The translations under genes and the position numbers were made by a program. A stretch of DNA of 64,000 nucleotides from Patescibacteria group bacterium (GTDB taxonomy: Bacteria; Patescibacteriota; Saccharimonadia; CAILAD01; BJGX01). Of this stretch, positions 6,192 through 14,696 are shown piece by piece (within the stretch, counting starts at the first letter, position 1; every line of letters begins with the position of its first letter). Where the stretch lies: the NCBI GenBank assembly GCA_030917065.1, contig JAUPVL010000018.1:1-64000 (forward strand). Reading direction: 5' to 3'. Under the pieces are notes generated by a model that saw only the letters and a list, made by a program, of their open reading frames with translations, ran no database searches and had not been told where the DNA came from.

Positions 6192-7415
6192 ATGTATAAT
6201 AACTCATTTGCTTCGCGAAGAAATTCGCGAAACCGTAAGCCATTTGGCTATAAGAAAAGACCTAATAATAATCGTTCAGGCGGAAATCGTCGCGGCAAGT
6301 ATATCGATCCGCAAAAGTTTGTAAACGAAGCAGTAGCTCCGAAAGATTTCGAAGCCTATATACCCAAACACACTTTTGCTGACTTCGGATTCATAAAAGC
6401 GCTAGAACCAATACTAGCTAGTAGAAACTATACAGTACCTACTCAGATACAAGACGGAGCAATACCAGAAGTACTGAAGGGCAACGATGTGATAGGCCTA
6501 GCCAATACTGGTACTGGTAAAACAGCTGCTTTTGTATTGCCTATCATCCACATACTCAAATCTCAAACAAACAGACCGCGTGGCGTAGCAGCGCTTATTA
6601 TAGCTCCCACCAGAGAGCTTGCTGTACAAATAGATGAAGAATTTAAGGCTTTTGCCAAAGGTCTTCAGCTATATAGCACTATCTGTGTAGGAGGCGTAAG
6701 CTTGCATCGACAGATCAAAGAACTATCTAGAAATCCTCAAGTAGTCATCGGTACCCCTGGTAGACTCAAAGATCTTACCAATCAGCGCAAGCTCAATCTA
6801 TCAGAAACTAGCATATTTGTACTAGACGAAGCTGATAGGATGTTGGATATGGGATTTATACCAGATATCAAGTTCTTGATCAATTTACTACCAGCCAAAA
6901 GACAATCACTTTGTTTTAGTGCTACCATCACGCCAGAGATACAACGCCTCATGGATGCTATGCTCGATAATCCAGTAACGATTGCAGCTCGCACAGTTGA
7001 GACTAGTGAACATATCGAACAAGATGTTATCAAATTTAGTGATCCAAATGAAAAAGTAGAATTGCTTGAAAAAATGCTTATCCAAGGTCATTACAACAAG
7101 GTATTGGTATTCGGTGAAACCAAATGGGGAGTACAAAAACTCGCCGACGCACTCAACAAAAAAGGCATCCGCTCAGAAGCCATACACGGCAACAAATCTC
7201 AACCTCAAAGACAACGTGCTCTCAAGGCGTTTAGTACAGGAAAGGTTGAAGTATTGGTTGCTACGGACGTTGCCGCAAGAGGTCTAGACATACCCAATGT
7301 ATCTCACGTGATCAACTACGATCAACCAGCTACTTATGAAGATTATATCCATAGAATTGGTAGAACTGGTCGCGCTGGTAAAGCTGGACATGCTCATACT
7401 TTCGTAAAGGCCTAA
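6192..7415 (+). CDS. DEAD-box RNA helicase
   Basis: 407 aa. An Arg/Asn-rich N-terminal 40 residues precede the Q motif (TFADFGF...PTQIQ), motif I ANTGTGKT (104-111), Ia PTRELA, II VLDEADRMLDMGF, III FSATI, V VATDVAARGLD and VI HRIGRTGRAG. This is the complete DEAD-box set, for unwinding short RNA duplexes in ribosome assembly, cold adaptation or decay. It ends soon after motif VI and has no C-terminal RNA-binding tail; the basic tail is N-terminal instead. AAGGA precedes ATG 6192. The 139-nt gap upstream probably contains a long 5' leader, as is common for cold-responsive helicases. Confidence 0.9.
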   Translation: MYNNSFASRRNSRNRKPFGYKKRPNNNRSGGNRRGKYIDPQKFVNEAVAPKDFEAYIPKHTFADFGFIKALEPILASRNYTVPTQIQDGAIPEVLKGNDVIGLANTGTGKTAAFVLPIIHILKSQTNRPRGVAALIIAPTRELAVQIDEEFKAFAKGLQLYSTICVGGVSLHRQIKELSRNPQVVIGTPGRLKDLTNQRKLNLSETSIFVLDEADRMLDMGFIPDIKFLINLLPAKRQSLCFSATITPEIQRLMDAMLDNPVTIAARTVETSEHIEQDVIKFSDPNEKVELLEKMLIQGHYNKVLVFGETKWGVQKLADALNKKGIRSEAIHGNKSQPQRQRALKAFSTGKVEVLVATDVAARGLDIPNVSHVINYDQPATYEDYIHRIGRTGRAGKAGHAHTFVKA

Positions 7416-7435
7416 TCCAATACTGCTCAGTGTGT

Positions 7436-7441
7436 TAAAAT
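7436..7441 (+). promoter_or_regulatory. -10 box TAAAAT, leaderless spacing
   Basis: TAAAAT ends 6 nt before ATG 7448; no SD. Confidence 0.5.
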
Positions 7442-7447
7442 ATTGAT

Positions 7448-8167
7448 ATGCAAAAAAAGAGATTGGTTTTTGATTTAGAGTTCGTCAGTGAAGACTGGGA
7501 TGATTTTGATGAAATTACCAAAAAAGATTTACTAAAACGTGCTCCAGATCAAAAAGAAGACCCCAAAGGTTATGCCAAGGAGCTTGCCGAAGTACAGGAC
7601 AAGCTAGTATTTAGCCCACTTACAGGCTACATAGCTGCAATTGGTGTTTATGATATAGATAGCGAAAAGGGCGCTGTATATTTCCAAGACCCCAAAGGAA
7701 AACACTCAGACAGTGAAGAAGGCGGTATCAAGTACGTGCCAATGACCGAAGAAGAGATGCTGGTTAAATTTTGGGCAATAAGCGAGACAGCAGATGAATT
7801 TATTAGTTTTTTTGGTAGACGATCAGACGTACCATATCTCAATATCAGATCTGCCATACATGGCATTCGGCCCTCGAAAGACCTCATCTCAAATAGGTAT
7901 AATTCCAGCAAATATCCTGGAGCAGTGCACTATGACCTAGCTGAACTTTTAAGTTTTTACGGAGCTGCCATGTATCGTGGAAGCCTACATCGTTGGTGTA
8001 GAGCCTTTGGTATAGAATCGCCCAAATCAGAACTTAGTGGAGACAAGGTGGGCGAGTATTATCGATCTGGTAAAACTCTAGAAATCGCCAAATACAACGC
8101 ACAGGATCTTATTTCAACCGCAAAGTTATTTCACAAGTGGGATCAGTACTTAAGAGAAAGAGCATAG
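7448..8167 (+). CDS. Predicted 3'-5' exonuclease, PolB-like RNase H fold
   Basis: 239 aa. Starts KKRLVFDLEFVSEDWD, with the DLE of motif ExoI. The middle contains SFFGRRSDVPYLNIRSAIHGI, equivalent to the NG..FD.P.L...R segment of ExoII, and the end has GEYYRSGKTLEIAKYNAQDLISTAKLF, supplying the Y...D of ExoIII. This arrangement matches stand-alone PolB-type 3'-5' exonucleases acting on DNA ends. The usual Asn-Gly of ExoII is replaced by Gly-Arg. It may be leaderless and could head a transcript running into 8172-9003. Confidence 0.75.
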   Translation: MQKKRLVFDLEFVSEDWDDFDEITKKDLLKRAPDQKEDPKGYAKELAEVQDKLVFSPLTGYIAAIGVYDIDSEKGAVYFQDPKGKHSDSEEGGIKYVPMTEEEMLVKFWAISETADEFISFFGRRSDVPYLNIRSAIHGIRPSKDLISNRYNSSKYPGAVHYDLAELLSFYGAAMYRGSLHRWCRAFGIESPKSELSGDKVGEYYRSGKTLEIAKYNAQDLISTAKLFHKWDQYLRERA

Positions 8168-8171
8168 CGTA

Positions 8172-8552
8172 GTGCAGGATAATACCAAAAAACAGAAAAG
8201 TAAGTCCATCAAGATGATAGTAATTGGCTTTGCGGGTCCTATAGTATTACTTATAGTTTTACTTGTTATTACATCAGCATTGAACTTTGTGATGAGCAAT
8301 CAGGACGATACCGGTTCTCTAGATATATCTCGTAACATACTCAATGTTATTTTATTGTTCGTTGGTATCATTACAGTGAGTGGTTTTGTATGGGGGCCAA
8401 TACTTGGTATATTTGGCATCGTGAAATTGTCAAAACTATCTAGAGTCACTCAAGAGCCGGCTAGTCCACCTGAATCAGATCAAGGCAATATTCAATCGAC
8501 CGTAGAGACACAAGACAACAATAATCAAATAGGAGGGAACAATGTCACTTAA
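8172..8552 (+). CDS. Small two-helix membrane protein with disordered tail
   Basis: 126 aa from GTG 8172, 4 nt after the preceding stop. A lysine-rich start is followed by two hydrophobic helices (IGFAGPIVLLIVLLVITSAL and NVILLFVGIITVSGFVWGPIL) and a Ser/Pro/Gln/Asn-rich tail. The last 11 nt overlap the peroxiredoxin gene, whose SD (AGGAGGG) lies inside this gene, so the two are translationally linked. No family is recognised. Confidence 0.6.
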   Translation: MQDNTKKQKSKSIKMIVIGFAGPIVLLIVLLVITSALNFVMSNQDDTGSLDISRNILNVILLFVGIITVSGFVWGPILGIFGIVKLSKLSRVTQEPASPPESDQGNIQSTVETQDNNNQIGGNNVT

Positions 8553-9003
8553 TGTAGGAGACAATGCCCCGCAGTTCAATCTGCTAGATCAAAGCGAAAA
8601 AGAACATAGCCTGGATGAACTTAAAGGCAAGACTACACTAATATATTTTTACCCCAAGGATGAGACACCGGGGTGCACAGCACAAGCCTGTAGTCTGCGT
8701 GACAATATTCATGATCTCAAAAATAATGGAATAGATGTGATAGGAGTAAGTAAGGATGATGTAGGTAGCCATAGTAAGTTTGCTACCAAGTATCAATTAC
8801 CATTTACAATATTATCCGATCCTAGCACTAAGATGATTGATGCATACGGAGCCTGGGGAGAGCGTAATATGTATGGCAGAAAATTCATGGGCACTATTCG
8901 TTCTGGAGTACTAGTTGGTCCAGATCTACGGATACTTGCCGTCTGGCCCAAACTACAGCCTCTCAAGACAGTATCTGAAGTTGAGAAGTTTATAAATTCA
9001 TAG
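8542..9003 (+). CDS. bcp: Thioredoxin-dependent peroxiredoxin, Bcp type
   Basis: 153 aa thioredoxin-fold peroxidase. IYFYPKDETPGCTAQACSLRD contains the peroxidatic cysteine (PGCT) and, five residues later, the resolving cysteine, the atypical 2-Cys Bcp/PrxQ pattern. It reduces H2O2 and organic hydroperoxides using thioredoxin. The SD AGGAGGG at 8531-8537 fits ATG 8542. It is the first of three oxidative-stress enzymes within 2.2 kb (with SOD at 9539 and AhpC at 10159). Confidence 0.92.
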   Translation: MSLNVGDNAPQFNLLDQSEKEHSLDELKGKTTLIYFYPKDETPGCTAQACSLRDNIHDLKNNGIDVIGVSKDDVGSHSKFATKYQLPFTILSDPSTKMIDAYGAWGERNMYGRKFMGTIRSGVLVGPDLRILAVWPKLQPLKTVSEVEKFINS

Positions 9004-9008
9004 ACAAT

Positions 9009-9491
9009 ATGGAGATTGTGATATGGTCGATCGGGTTCTTGATAGTAGTTTTTTGCTTTGCAGTTTTTTTTGGCGCGCCTTATGTACCCACAAGACAACT
9101 TGATATTGAAGAAATATTCAAAAACATCAAAAACTCAAAAAAATCCAAATTTGTGGATTTAGGATCTGGAGACGGCAAACTAGTGCTGTATGCAGCAAAG
9201 CTTGGATATCAATCTACTGGATATGAGATCAATCCGATATTGTGGATGATATCGAACTTCAGAGTGCGTAAATACCCTAACGCAAAAGTCATACTTTCCA
9301 ACATGTGGTCTGCCGACATATCCAATGCAGACTTGGTTTTTTGTTTCTTGGCTTCAAAATACATGAATAAGTTAGAAAAAAAGCTCAATCAAGAGATGAA
9401 ACCAGGTTCGATATTTGTAAGTTATGTGTTTGAGCTACCAACTAAAAAACCTTATCTCAAGCATAAGAGCGCTTTGTATTTCAAGTTTTGA
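9009..9491 (+). CDS. Membrane-anchored class I SAM methyltransferase-like protein
   Basis: 160 aa. An N-terminal hydrophobic helix (VIWSIGFLIVVFCFAVFFGAP) precedes a short Rossmann methyltransferase domain with motif I KFVDLGSGDGKLVLYAAKLG and motif II STGYEINP; motif IV is SNADLVFCFLASKYM. The domain is cut short after motif VI, so the usual C-terminal strands are missing. Anchored, truncated methyltransferases of this type occur in CPR genomes with unknown substrate. It starts 5 nt after the peroxiredoxin stop and its end overlaps an upstream extension of the SOD frame. Confidence 0.7.
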   Translation: MEIVIWSIGFLIVVFCFAVFFGAPYVPTRQLDIEEIFKNIKNSKKSKFVDLGSGDGKLVLYAAKLGYQSTGYEINPILWMISNFRVRKYPNAKVILSNMWSADISNADLVFCFLASKYMNKLEKKLNQEMKPGSIFVSYVFELPTKKPYLKHKSALYFKF

Positions 9492-9538
9492 CTAAACACC
9501 TATCAATCAATTACAATATAGTAGTAAATCAATCTATT

Positions 9539-10156
9539 ATGGAACCAAAACCACTCAAGTACAAAAGCCTAGATGGCATCAGCGAAAGACAGTTAAGCGA
9601 ACATCACGATGTTTTGTATGCTGGCTACGTATCTAAGTACAACGAGATAGAGCAATCACTTAGTGATGTAGACCTCAAAGCATCCAACGCTACATACTCT
9701 GAGCTAAGAGAACTAACTATCGAAAAGGGCTTTGCGCTCAACGGTGTAAAGCTTCATGAATACTACTTCGATGGGCTAGGGGGACAGGGTGGTGAACCTA
9801 GTGGTCCAATCTCCGAGCTTATCGTAAGAGATTTTGGCAGTATTGAGGCGTGGAATGATCAATTCAAGGCACTAGGTATGAGTGCACGTGGCTGGGTGGT
9901 GCTAGGTTACAACTATGATTTGCAAAAGCTACAAAACTATATTTGTGATGTACACAACCAAGGTGGTATATGGAACACTATGACAATACTAGTAATGGAT
10001 GTCTATGAGCATTCTTATTTCATTGATTATGGAGTGAAGCGAGTGGATTATATAGACAAGTACATGGCAAATATCGACTGGGAAGAAGTAAACAGTCGAG
10101 TCCGCAATAATATTCCTGGATATCAAGACAATACTAATGAACAAAAAGGAGAATAA
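9539..10156 (+). CDS. sodA: Fe/Mn superoxide dismutase
   Basis: 205 aa from ATG 9539. Metal ligands are visible: the first histidine in SEHHDVLYAGYV, the second in KLHEYYFDGLGG, and Asp and His in MDVYEHSYFIDYG. It converts superoxide to peroxide, which the flanking peroxiredoxins remove. Metal preference cannot be read from sequence alone. The frame is open back to 9488, but the first 17 residues of that version are unlike any SOD, and TATAGT/TACAAT near 9512-9522 would serve the internal ATG. AhpC starts 2 nt after its stop. Confidence 0.92.
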   Translation: MEPKPLKYKSLDGISERQLSEHHDVLYAGYVSKYNEIEQSLSDVDLKASNATYSELRELTIEKGFALNGVKLHEYYFDGLGGQGGEPSGPISELIVRDFGSIEAWNDQFKALGMSARGWVVLGYNYDLQKLQNYICDVHNQGGIWNTMTILVMDVYEHSYFIDYGVKRVDYIDKYMANIDWEEVNSRVRNNIPGYQDNTNEQKGE

Positions 10157-10158
10157 AT

Positions 10159-10680
10159 ATGTTAAAGCTCAACCAACCAGCACCAGATTTTACAGTAGCT
10201 AGCTACCAAAAAAAGCTCAAAGACAACTACAAAGAAGTTAGCCTAAAAGACTACAAAGGCAAATGGGTGATACTGTTCTTTTATCCACGAGACTTCACCT
10301 TTGTATGTCCAACTGAAATCAAGGGATTTGCAAAACACCACGATGAATTCAAAAAGAATGATGCCGAAATACTTGCAGCTAGTACTGATAGCGTACATTC
10401 GCACAGAGCATGGTTTGAAAAAGACTTGAGTGAAGTAGAGTTTCCAGTGCTTGCGGATACCAATCACGCACTGAGCCGAGCCTATGAGGTTCTCAACGAA
10501 GACAATGGAGAAGCCGAAAGAGGAACTTTTATCATAGACCCCAAGGGATTGCTAAGATATGTTGTAATATCCGATAGCAATGTAGGCAGAAGTGTAGACG
10601 AGACTCTTAGAGTACTGAAGGCACTACAAACCGGAGGTCTGTGCCCAATCGACTGGGAGCCAGGACAATCTAACCTTTAA
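10159..10680 (+). CDS. ahpC: 2-Cys peroxiredoxin, AhpC type
   Basis: 173 aa. ILFFYPRDFTFVCPTEIKGF carries the peroxidatic cysteine in the classic FVCPTE motif; GGLCPIDWEPGQ near the end holds the resolving cysteine. It reduces alkyl hydroperoxides and H2O2. AAGGAG upstream of ATG 10159 is a good SD. It lies 2 nt after the SOD gene, so the two are almost certainly co-transcribed. No AhpF is nearby, so the electron donor is probably thioredoxin. Confidence 0.92.
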   Translation: MLKLNQPAPDFTVASYQKKLKDNYKEVSLKDYKGKWVILFFYPRDFTFVCPTEIKGFAKHHDEFKKNDAEILAASTDSVHSHRAWFEKDLSEVEFPVLADTNHALSRAYEVLNEDNGEAERGTFIIDPKGLLRYVVISDSNVGRSVDETLRVLKALQTGGLCPIDWEPGQSNL

Positions 10681-10689
10681 AGAAACCAT

Positions 10690-11397
10690 ATGAACCCCCA
10701 AGATCCATTACTACCATCAGAGACCAGTAGCCCATCTCACCCCAAGTCACCCGCCAAACAACTTGAATTGTACAAGAAACTACTGATCGGTCTTGGAGTA
10801 GTGGCCGGTATATTATTGCTTCTCACCATCTTTTTTGGAGCACGAGCGTTTATCAATAGTGAAGACTTAGCAGAAGCCAATCAGCAAGGTCAAATAGAGG
10901 GTGCTGCGGCTCAAAAATCAGCTGACGAAAAAGCCTTCGCAACAGAGAAAAACAGTGACTTCAGAACCTATGTAGCTCCTGACTATGCTGGCTCTTTCAG
11001 AGTCAATGTACCAAAATCATGGAGTATAGTGGTCAATCCAAATGACAGTGGTAGTACTATCTCTGCACTGTCAAATCCTGATTTTGTAGAGAGCAAACTA
11101 GACAAATATGCTCTGAGATTCGCGCTACTCAATAAAGAGATAGAAGAAGTCAAGCAACCACTTGATAATTTGACCAAAGAAAAAGACCCTAAGAAACGTA
11201 AACTAAACGTAGAGGATATTACAGTCTCTGGAGTAAAAGGGTTCAGATACACGGGCCAGATATCTAGCAAGATACCCAACGGTAGTCTTGTGATTGTACC
11301 ATTAAGAGATAAGACATTTTCAATCCAAACTGACGACAACGATCTATACTTAGCAGTTTTCAATTCTATCGTTGCAAACCTCGGCCTCAATCCATAG
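10690..11397 (+). CDS. Single-span secreted-domain protein of unknown function
   Basis: 235 aa: a Pro/Ser-rich N-terminal segment of about 30 residues, one membrane helix (LLIGLGVVAGILLLLTIFFGA), then a Gln/Ala/Glu linker and an extracytoplasmic domain beginning AGSFRVNVPKSWSIVV. Phrases such as VPKSWS...S and GVKGFRYTGQI resemble small surface-domain proteins of Gram-positive type. It starts 9 nt after ahpC and may be the last gene of that transcript. No specific family is recognised. Confidence 0.6.
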   Translation: MNPQDPLLPSETSSPSHPKSPAKQLELYKKLLIGLGVVAGILLLLTIFFGARAFINSEDLAEANQQGQIEGAAAQKSADEKAFATEKNSDFRTYVAPDYAGSFRVNVPKSWSIVVNPNDSGSTISALSNPDFVESKLDKYALRFALLNKEIEEVKQPLDNLTKEKDPKKRKLNVEDITVSGVKGFRYTGQISSKIPNGSLVIVPLRDKTFSIQTDDNDLYLAVFNSIVANLGLNP

Positions 11398-11475
11398 TAT
11401 AAATGCCAACTAATCAGTTGTTTATTAATATACTCATGCTTGCTAATAGCTCGTGCGAAGCATTATTCTAAAGAG

Positions 11476-12195
11476 ATGAATGGTGTGGAGGATGATAAAA
11501 ACAACAACAAACAATTAGATAAGGCTTTGCAAAATCAAGAGATCAGATCTATTTTATTTGCGGTGTTTAGTAGCTTGTCCTCCTTGCAAAAATCTAGCTT
11601 GGGATATCTCCAAGAACTTAATAACTCTACTCCTATTAATATTAATAGCAGTATCATTAAGAAGCTTAAAAATATTAATAGAGTAGAGGAAAGACAGATA
11701 TATTTATTGGAGACACTAAGTAGATTGATGGATATCAAACAGGGTAGGATTGTTGCATTACATCCTGAGCAACTTTTTGACAACATAAGCAAAATGGACA
11801 GCAAATTCAAATTCAACATGCCAAAAACATATGAAAAATCCATCATTAGTATCGATGAAGCAGTATTTTGCAATTCCATAAGCGCACTTTTGACCTGTAT
11901 AGCAAAGACTAGAAATTTTGAATTGAGTTTTAGAAGAAGAGATAGAAACTTTGTGATCAATATATATTCTAGCAAAAGTGACTGGATCAAGAATAATTTA
12001 GTAGATGCCAGATCTAGTGTGGCAAGTGGGTTTGGTTCAAATCTTGAGCAGCTGGTGGTCATATATAGTATCAATATGCTACATTCAATATCTGTCAAAT
12101 CATATTTTCGACATCACAGCGGTAGACAGAGCATTGGCTTGAGGCTACCTTCCGCAGGTCAGCTTAATGTGTTTGATAGTGCTACGTCAGCTTAG
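11476..12195 (+). CDS. Degenerate sensor-kinase-like protein (no catalytic histidine seen)
   Basis: About 239 aa from ATG 11476; the frame extends to a TTG at 11440. The first half is helical (RSILFAVFSSLSSLQKSSLGYLQELN), like a dimerisation helix pair. The second half (IDEAVFCNSISALLTCIAK, FVINIYSSKSDW, GFGSNLEQLVVIYSINML) has the layout of a histidine-kinase ATPase domain, but N- and G-boxes are poorly preserved and no HE.R.P motif exists. A receiver-only regulator follows 36 nt later, supporting a signalling role. A tiny frame at 11436-11471 lies just ahead of the ATG. Confidence 0.5.
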   Translation: MNGVEDDKNNNKQLDKALQNQEIRSILFAVFSSLSSLQKSSLGYLQELNNSTPININSSIIKKLKNINRVEERQIYLLETLSRLMDIKQGRIVALHPEQLFDNISKMDSKFKFNMPKTYEKSIISIDEAVFCNSISALLTCIAKTRNFELSFRRRDRNFVINIYSSKSDWIKNNLVDARSSVASGFGSNLEQLVVIYSINMLHSISVKSYFRHHSGRQSIGLRLPSAGQLNVFDSATSA

Positions 12196-12231
12196 TTCGT
12201 ATAAATTTATAATCCATAGTAGAGTATTATT

Positions 12232-12609
12232 ATGAAAAAAACACTTCTTTTGATTGAAAATGACAAGATTTTGCTCGATATGTATGCCATCAAATTCAAG
12301 AACGTAGGTTACAAAGTGGTAACAAAATCTGATGCCAAGACATCTCTTGAGTGGCTATCCAAGAACACTGCGGACGTGATAATACTAGATATCATTTTGC
12401 CTAAGGTCAATGGCATCAAGCTGATCAAGAATATTCGTAGGGATCACAAGCACAAGCCCGTAAAAATTGTTATTTTGACTCACCTCAATCATACAGATAT
12501 CAATTTGAACACCACCATACGGGATAGTCTAGGAGTAGACGGTTATTTTGTAAAATCACAAATTGCTCCAGACAAACTCATAGAAACAGTTAAGACAATT
12601 ACTGGATGA
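12232..12609 (+). CDS. Receiver-only response regulator
   Basis: 125 aa, a single CheY-like domain without output domain. The acidic pocket is EN-D (LLIENDKILL), the phospho-acceptor is the Asp of IILDIILPKVNG, the Thr is in VILTHL, and the switch Lys is in YFVKSQ. The first acidic pair being E-N-D rather than E-D-D weakens metal binding. It follows the degenerate kinase-like gene and overlaps recO by 4 nt. TATAAT near 12209-12214 could give it a separate promoter. It may pass phosphate to a partner or act by protein binding. Confidence 0.85.
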   Translation: MKKTLLLIENDKILLDMYAIKFKNVGYKVVTKSDAKTSLEWLSKNTADVIILDIILPKVNGIKLIKNIRRDHKHKPVKIVILTHLNHTDINLNTTIRDSLGVDGYFVKSQIAPDKLIETVKTITG

Positions 12610-13316
12610 AGTATTACGAACTCAACTCATATATATTGGCTCGTAAGAACGTTTTTGAGGCAGATAAGATTATAACGTTGTTTTCATATGAGATGGGCAA
12701 ATCTCAGGCGATTGCAAAAGGCGTAAGGTTATCTAAGGCAAAGTTGGCAGGCAATCTTGAGCCCTTCAACAAATGCAAACTAAGACTTGTAAAAGGTAGA
12801 AATCTAGATATCATAGTGGGGGTAGAGCCTGGCAAGATGCATGACTATTCCAGGCTCACTGCAGAAAGGTTGCAAGTATTGTATCTTATATCTGAGATAC
12901 TCAGTCGCTTGAGTGCAGACCATCAGCCAAATACAGTAGCTTTTGATTTGTTCGAAGAATCTATCGATGCTCTCATAGGTAGTATTGACCCAGTTCTTAT
13001 TGCTCAATATTTTGGTCTGAATTTTTTACAATCAATTGGCTCCCAACCAGAATTAATAGATACCAAACAGCACAGTAGGCACTATTTGGCATATGATTCT
13101 GGCAAGATAACTATGCTAAAACCCAACTCGCACTATGGAATCATATCAGAGCCAACGATCAAACTGTGGCGATTGATAGTTGCCCACAATATTACATATA
13201 TCCAAAAGATCACTAACTTACAAAAGGCACTGGAGGAAGGGTACAAGTTGATGTTGCATTATTATGAGTATCATTTCGACTTCCAGCCCAAAAGCCTAAA
13301 AGTTTTTCAAGATTAA
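12606..13316 (+). CDS. recO: DNA repair protein RecO
   Basis: 236 aa. N-terminal OB-fold segment YYELNSYILARKNVFEADKIITLFSYEMGKSQAIAKGVRLSKAKLAG matches RecO, in which E.D.iv.lfT...G......GvR..kS is diagnostic, followed by the helical core (YLISEILSRLSADHQPN). No zinc-finger cysteines are present, as in several shorter RecO proteins. It loads RecA with RecR in gap repair. ATG overlaps the receiver stop (ATGA), and glyS follows 24 nt later. Confidence 0.85.
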   Translation: MKYYELNSYILARKNVFEADKIITLFSYEMGKSQAIAKGVRLSKAKLAGNLEPFNKCKLRLVKGRNLDIIVGVEPGKMHDYSRLTAERLQVLYLISEILSRLSADHQPNTVAFDLFEESIDALIGSIDPVLIAQYFGLNFLQSIGSQPELIDTKQHSRHYLAYDSGKITMLKPNSHYGIISEPTIKLWRLIVAHNITYIQKITNLQKALEEGYKLMLHYYEYHFDFQPKSLKVFQD

Positions 13317-13327
13317 GTCCAGTAGGG

Positions 13328-13333
13328 TATAAT
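13328..13333 (+). promoter_or_regulatory. -10 box TATAAT, leaderless spacing
   Basis: Perfect TATAAT ending 7 nt before ATG 13341 of glyS, in the 24-nt gap after recO. No SD. Confidence 0.65.
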
Positions 13334-13340
13334 AAGTCAC

Positions 13341-14696
13341 ATGGGAAAAACAAATCTTTCTATGGAGCAACTAGTCAGCTACGCCAAGCGGCGTGGTTTT
13401 GTGTTTCAATCTTCTGAAATATACGGAGGAATAGCTGGGTTTTACGATTTTGGGCCTTATGGTGCTGAGCTAGCCGATAACATCAAGTCATCTTGGTGGC
13501 GGCATTTTGTATACAACAATTTCAATGTAGTGGGTCTTAATTCCTCAATCATACAAAACTCCAAGCTATGGCAAGCAAGTGGGCACGTCGACACTTTTGT
13601 GGACCCTATGGTAGATTGCCGTAGTTGTAAGCATAGATTTCGTGCCGACCACGTAGCCGAGATAGATACCAATAACCTTACTAAACTCAACGAAGCCTTA
13701 GCAGATAAGTCTTGCCCAAATTGTGGCGAAAAAAACAGCCTTACTGAGGCGCGAAATTTCCAGATGATGTTTAAGACTTTTGTAGGTCCAGTAGAAGACG
13801 ACGCAGCCACCACATATCTACGTCCTGAGACAGCCGGTGGTATATTTGCACAATACGACAACGTCCGAGAAACAACCCGCAAAAAACTGCCATTTGGCAT
13901 AGCTCAGATAGGCAAGGCTTTTCGCAACGAGATTACTCCTGGTGATTTTATCTTTCGAGTGCGAGAATTTACTCAGATGGAACTAGAGATATTTACCAAG
14001 CCTGAAGAGGCTGACAAGTGGTTTGAGTTCTGGAAAGATTATTGTCTGGAATGGGTCAAGGGTCTCGGTATATCACAGGACAATCTAAGATGGCATGAGC
14101 ACTCTGAAGAAGAACGAGCACACTATGCTGCCGCAAGTACAGATATACAATACAAATTTCCTTTTGGATTCAAAGAGCTATACGGAGTAGCCAATCGTAC
14201 AGACCACGACCTCAAGAGTCATATGAAGGTGTCTGGTAAGGATTTGAATTACTTCGATGAAGAGACGGGCAAGAACATCGTACCGTATGTGATAGAGCCT
14301 TCAGTGGGCGTAGAAAGACTATTCATGGCTGTGATGCTCGATGCTTATCACGAAGAAGAAGTTGATGGTGAGAAACGAATAGTTATGAAATTTCATCCAG
14401 ATCTAGCACCCGTCAAAGTAGCCGTACTACCACTGAGCAAGAAGACGGAACTCAGCGATGTCGCTAAAGACGTGTTTAAGTCTATCGCAGGGGAATACAA
14501 CGTTGAGTACGACGAAACCCAATCTATCGGTAAGCGTTACCGTAGACAGGATGAGATCGGCACACCTTACTGTGTGACAGTAGATTTCGAGAGCCTAGAA
14601 GATCAAGCAGTAACGGTACGAGATAGAGATAGCATGAAACAAGAGAGAGTAAAGATGGGTGAGCTTAAGAGCTATTTGGAAGGAAAGCTTAAATGA
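13341..14696 (+). CDS. glyS: Glycyl-tRNA synthetase (dimeric class)
   Basis: 451 aa class II synthetase of the single-chain alpha2 type. It opens with LVSYAKRRGFVFQSSEIYGGIAGFYDFGPYG. A zinc-binding pair is present (CRSCKHRF and CPNCGEKN). Motif 2 is GKAFRNEITPGDFIFRVREFTQMELE and motif 3 is VIEPSVGVERL. An anticodon-binding domain closes the protein (VKVAVLPLSKK). It charges tRNA-Gly. TATAAT at 13328 suggests its own leaderless transcript. The 3' end overlaps the SDR gene by 4 nt. Confidence 0.95.
   Translation: MGKTNLSMEQLVSYAKRRGFVFQSSEIYGGIAGFYDFGPYGAELADNIKSSWWRHFVYNNFNVVGLNSSIIQNSKLWQASGHVDTFVDPMVDCRSCKHRFRADHVAEIDTNNLTKLNEALADKSCPNCGEKNSLTEARNFQMMFKTFVGPVEDDAATTYLRPETAGGIFAQYDNVRETTRKKLPFGIAQIGKAFRNEITPGDFIFRVREFTQMELEIFTKPEEADKWFEFWKDYCLEWVKGLGISQDNLRWHEHSEEERAHYAAASTDIQYKFPFGFKELYGVANRTDHDLKSHMKVSGKDLNYFDEETGKNIVPYVIEPSVGVERLFMAVMLDAYHEEEVDGEKRIVMKFHPDLAPVKVAVLPLSKKTELSDVAKDVFKSIAGEYNVEYDETQSIGKRYRRQDEIGTPYCVTVDFESLEDQAVTVRDRDSMKQERVKMGELKSYLEGKLK

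Noticed and set aside
9488..9538. Upstream extension of the SOD reading frame
   Set aside because: The extra 17 residues do not resemble any SOD N-terminus; ATG 9539 gives a normal-length enzyme.
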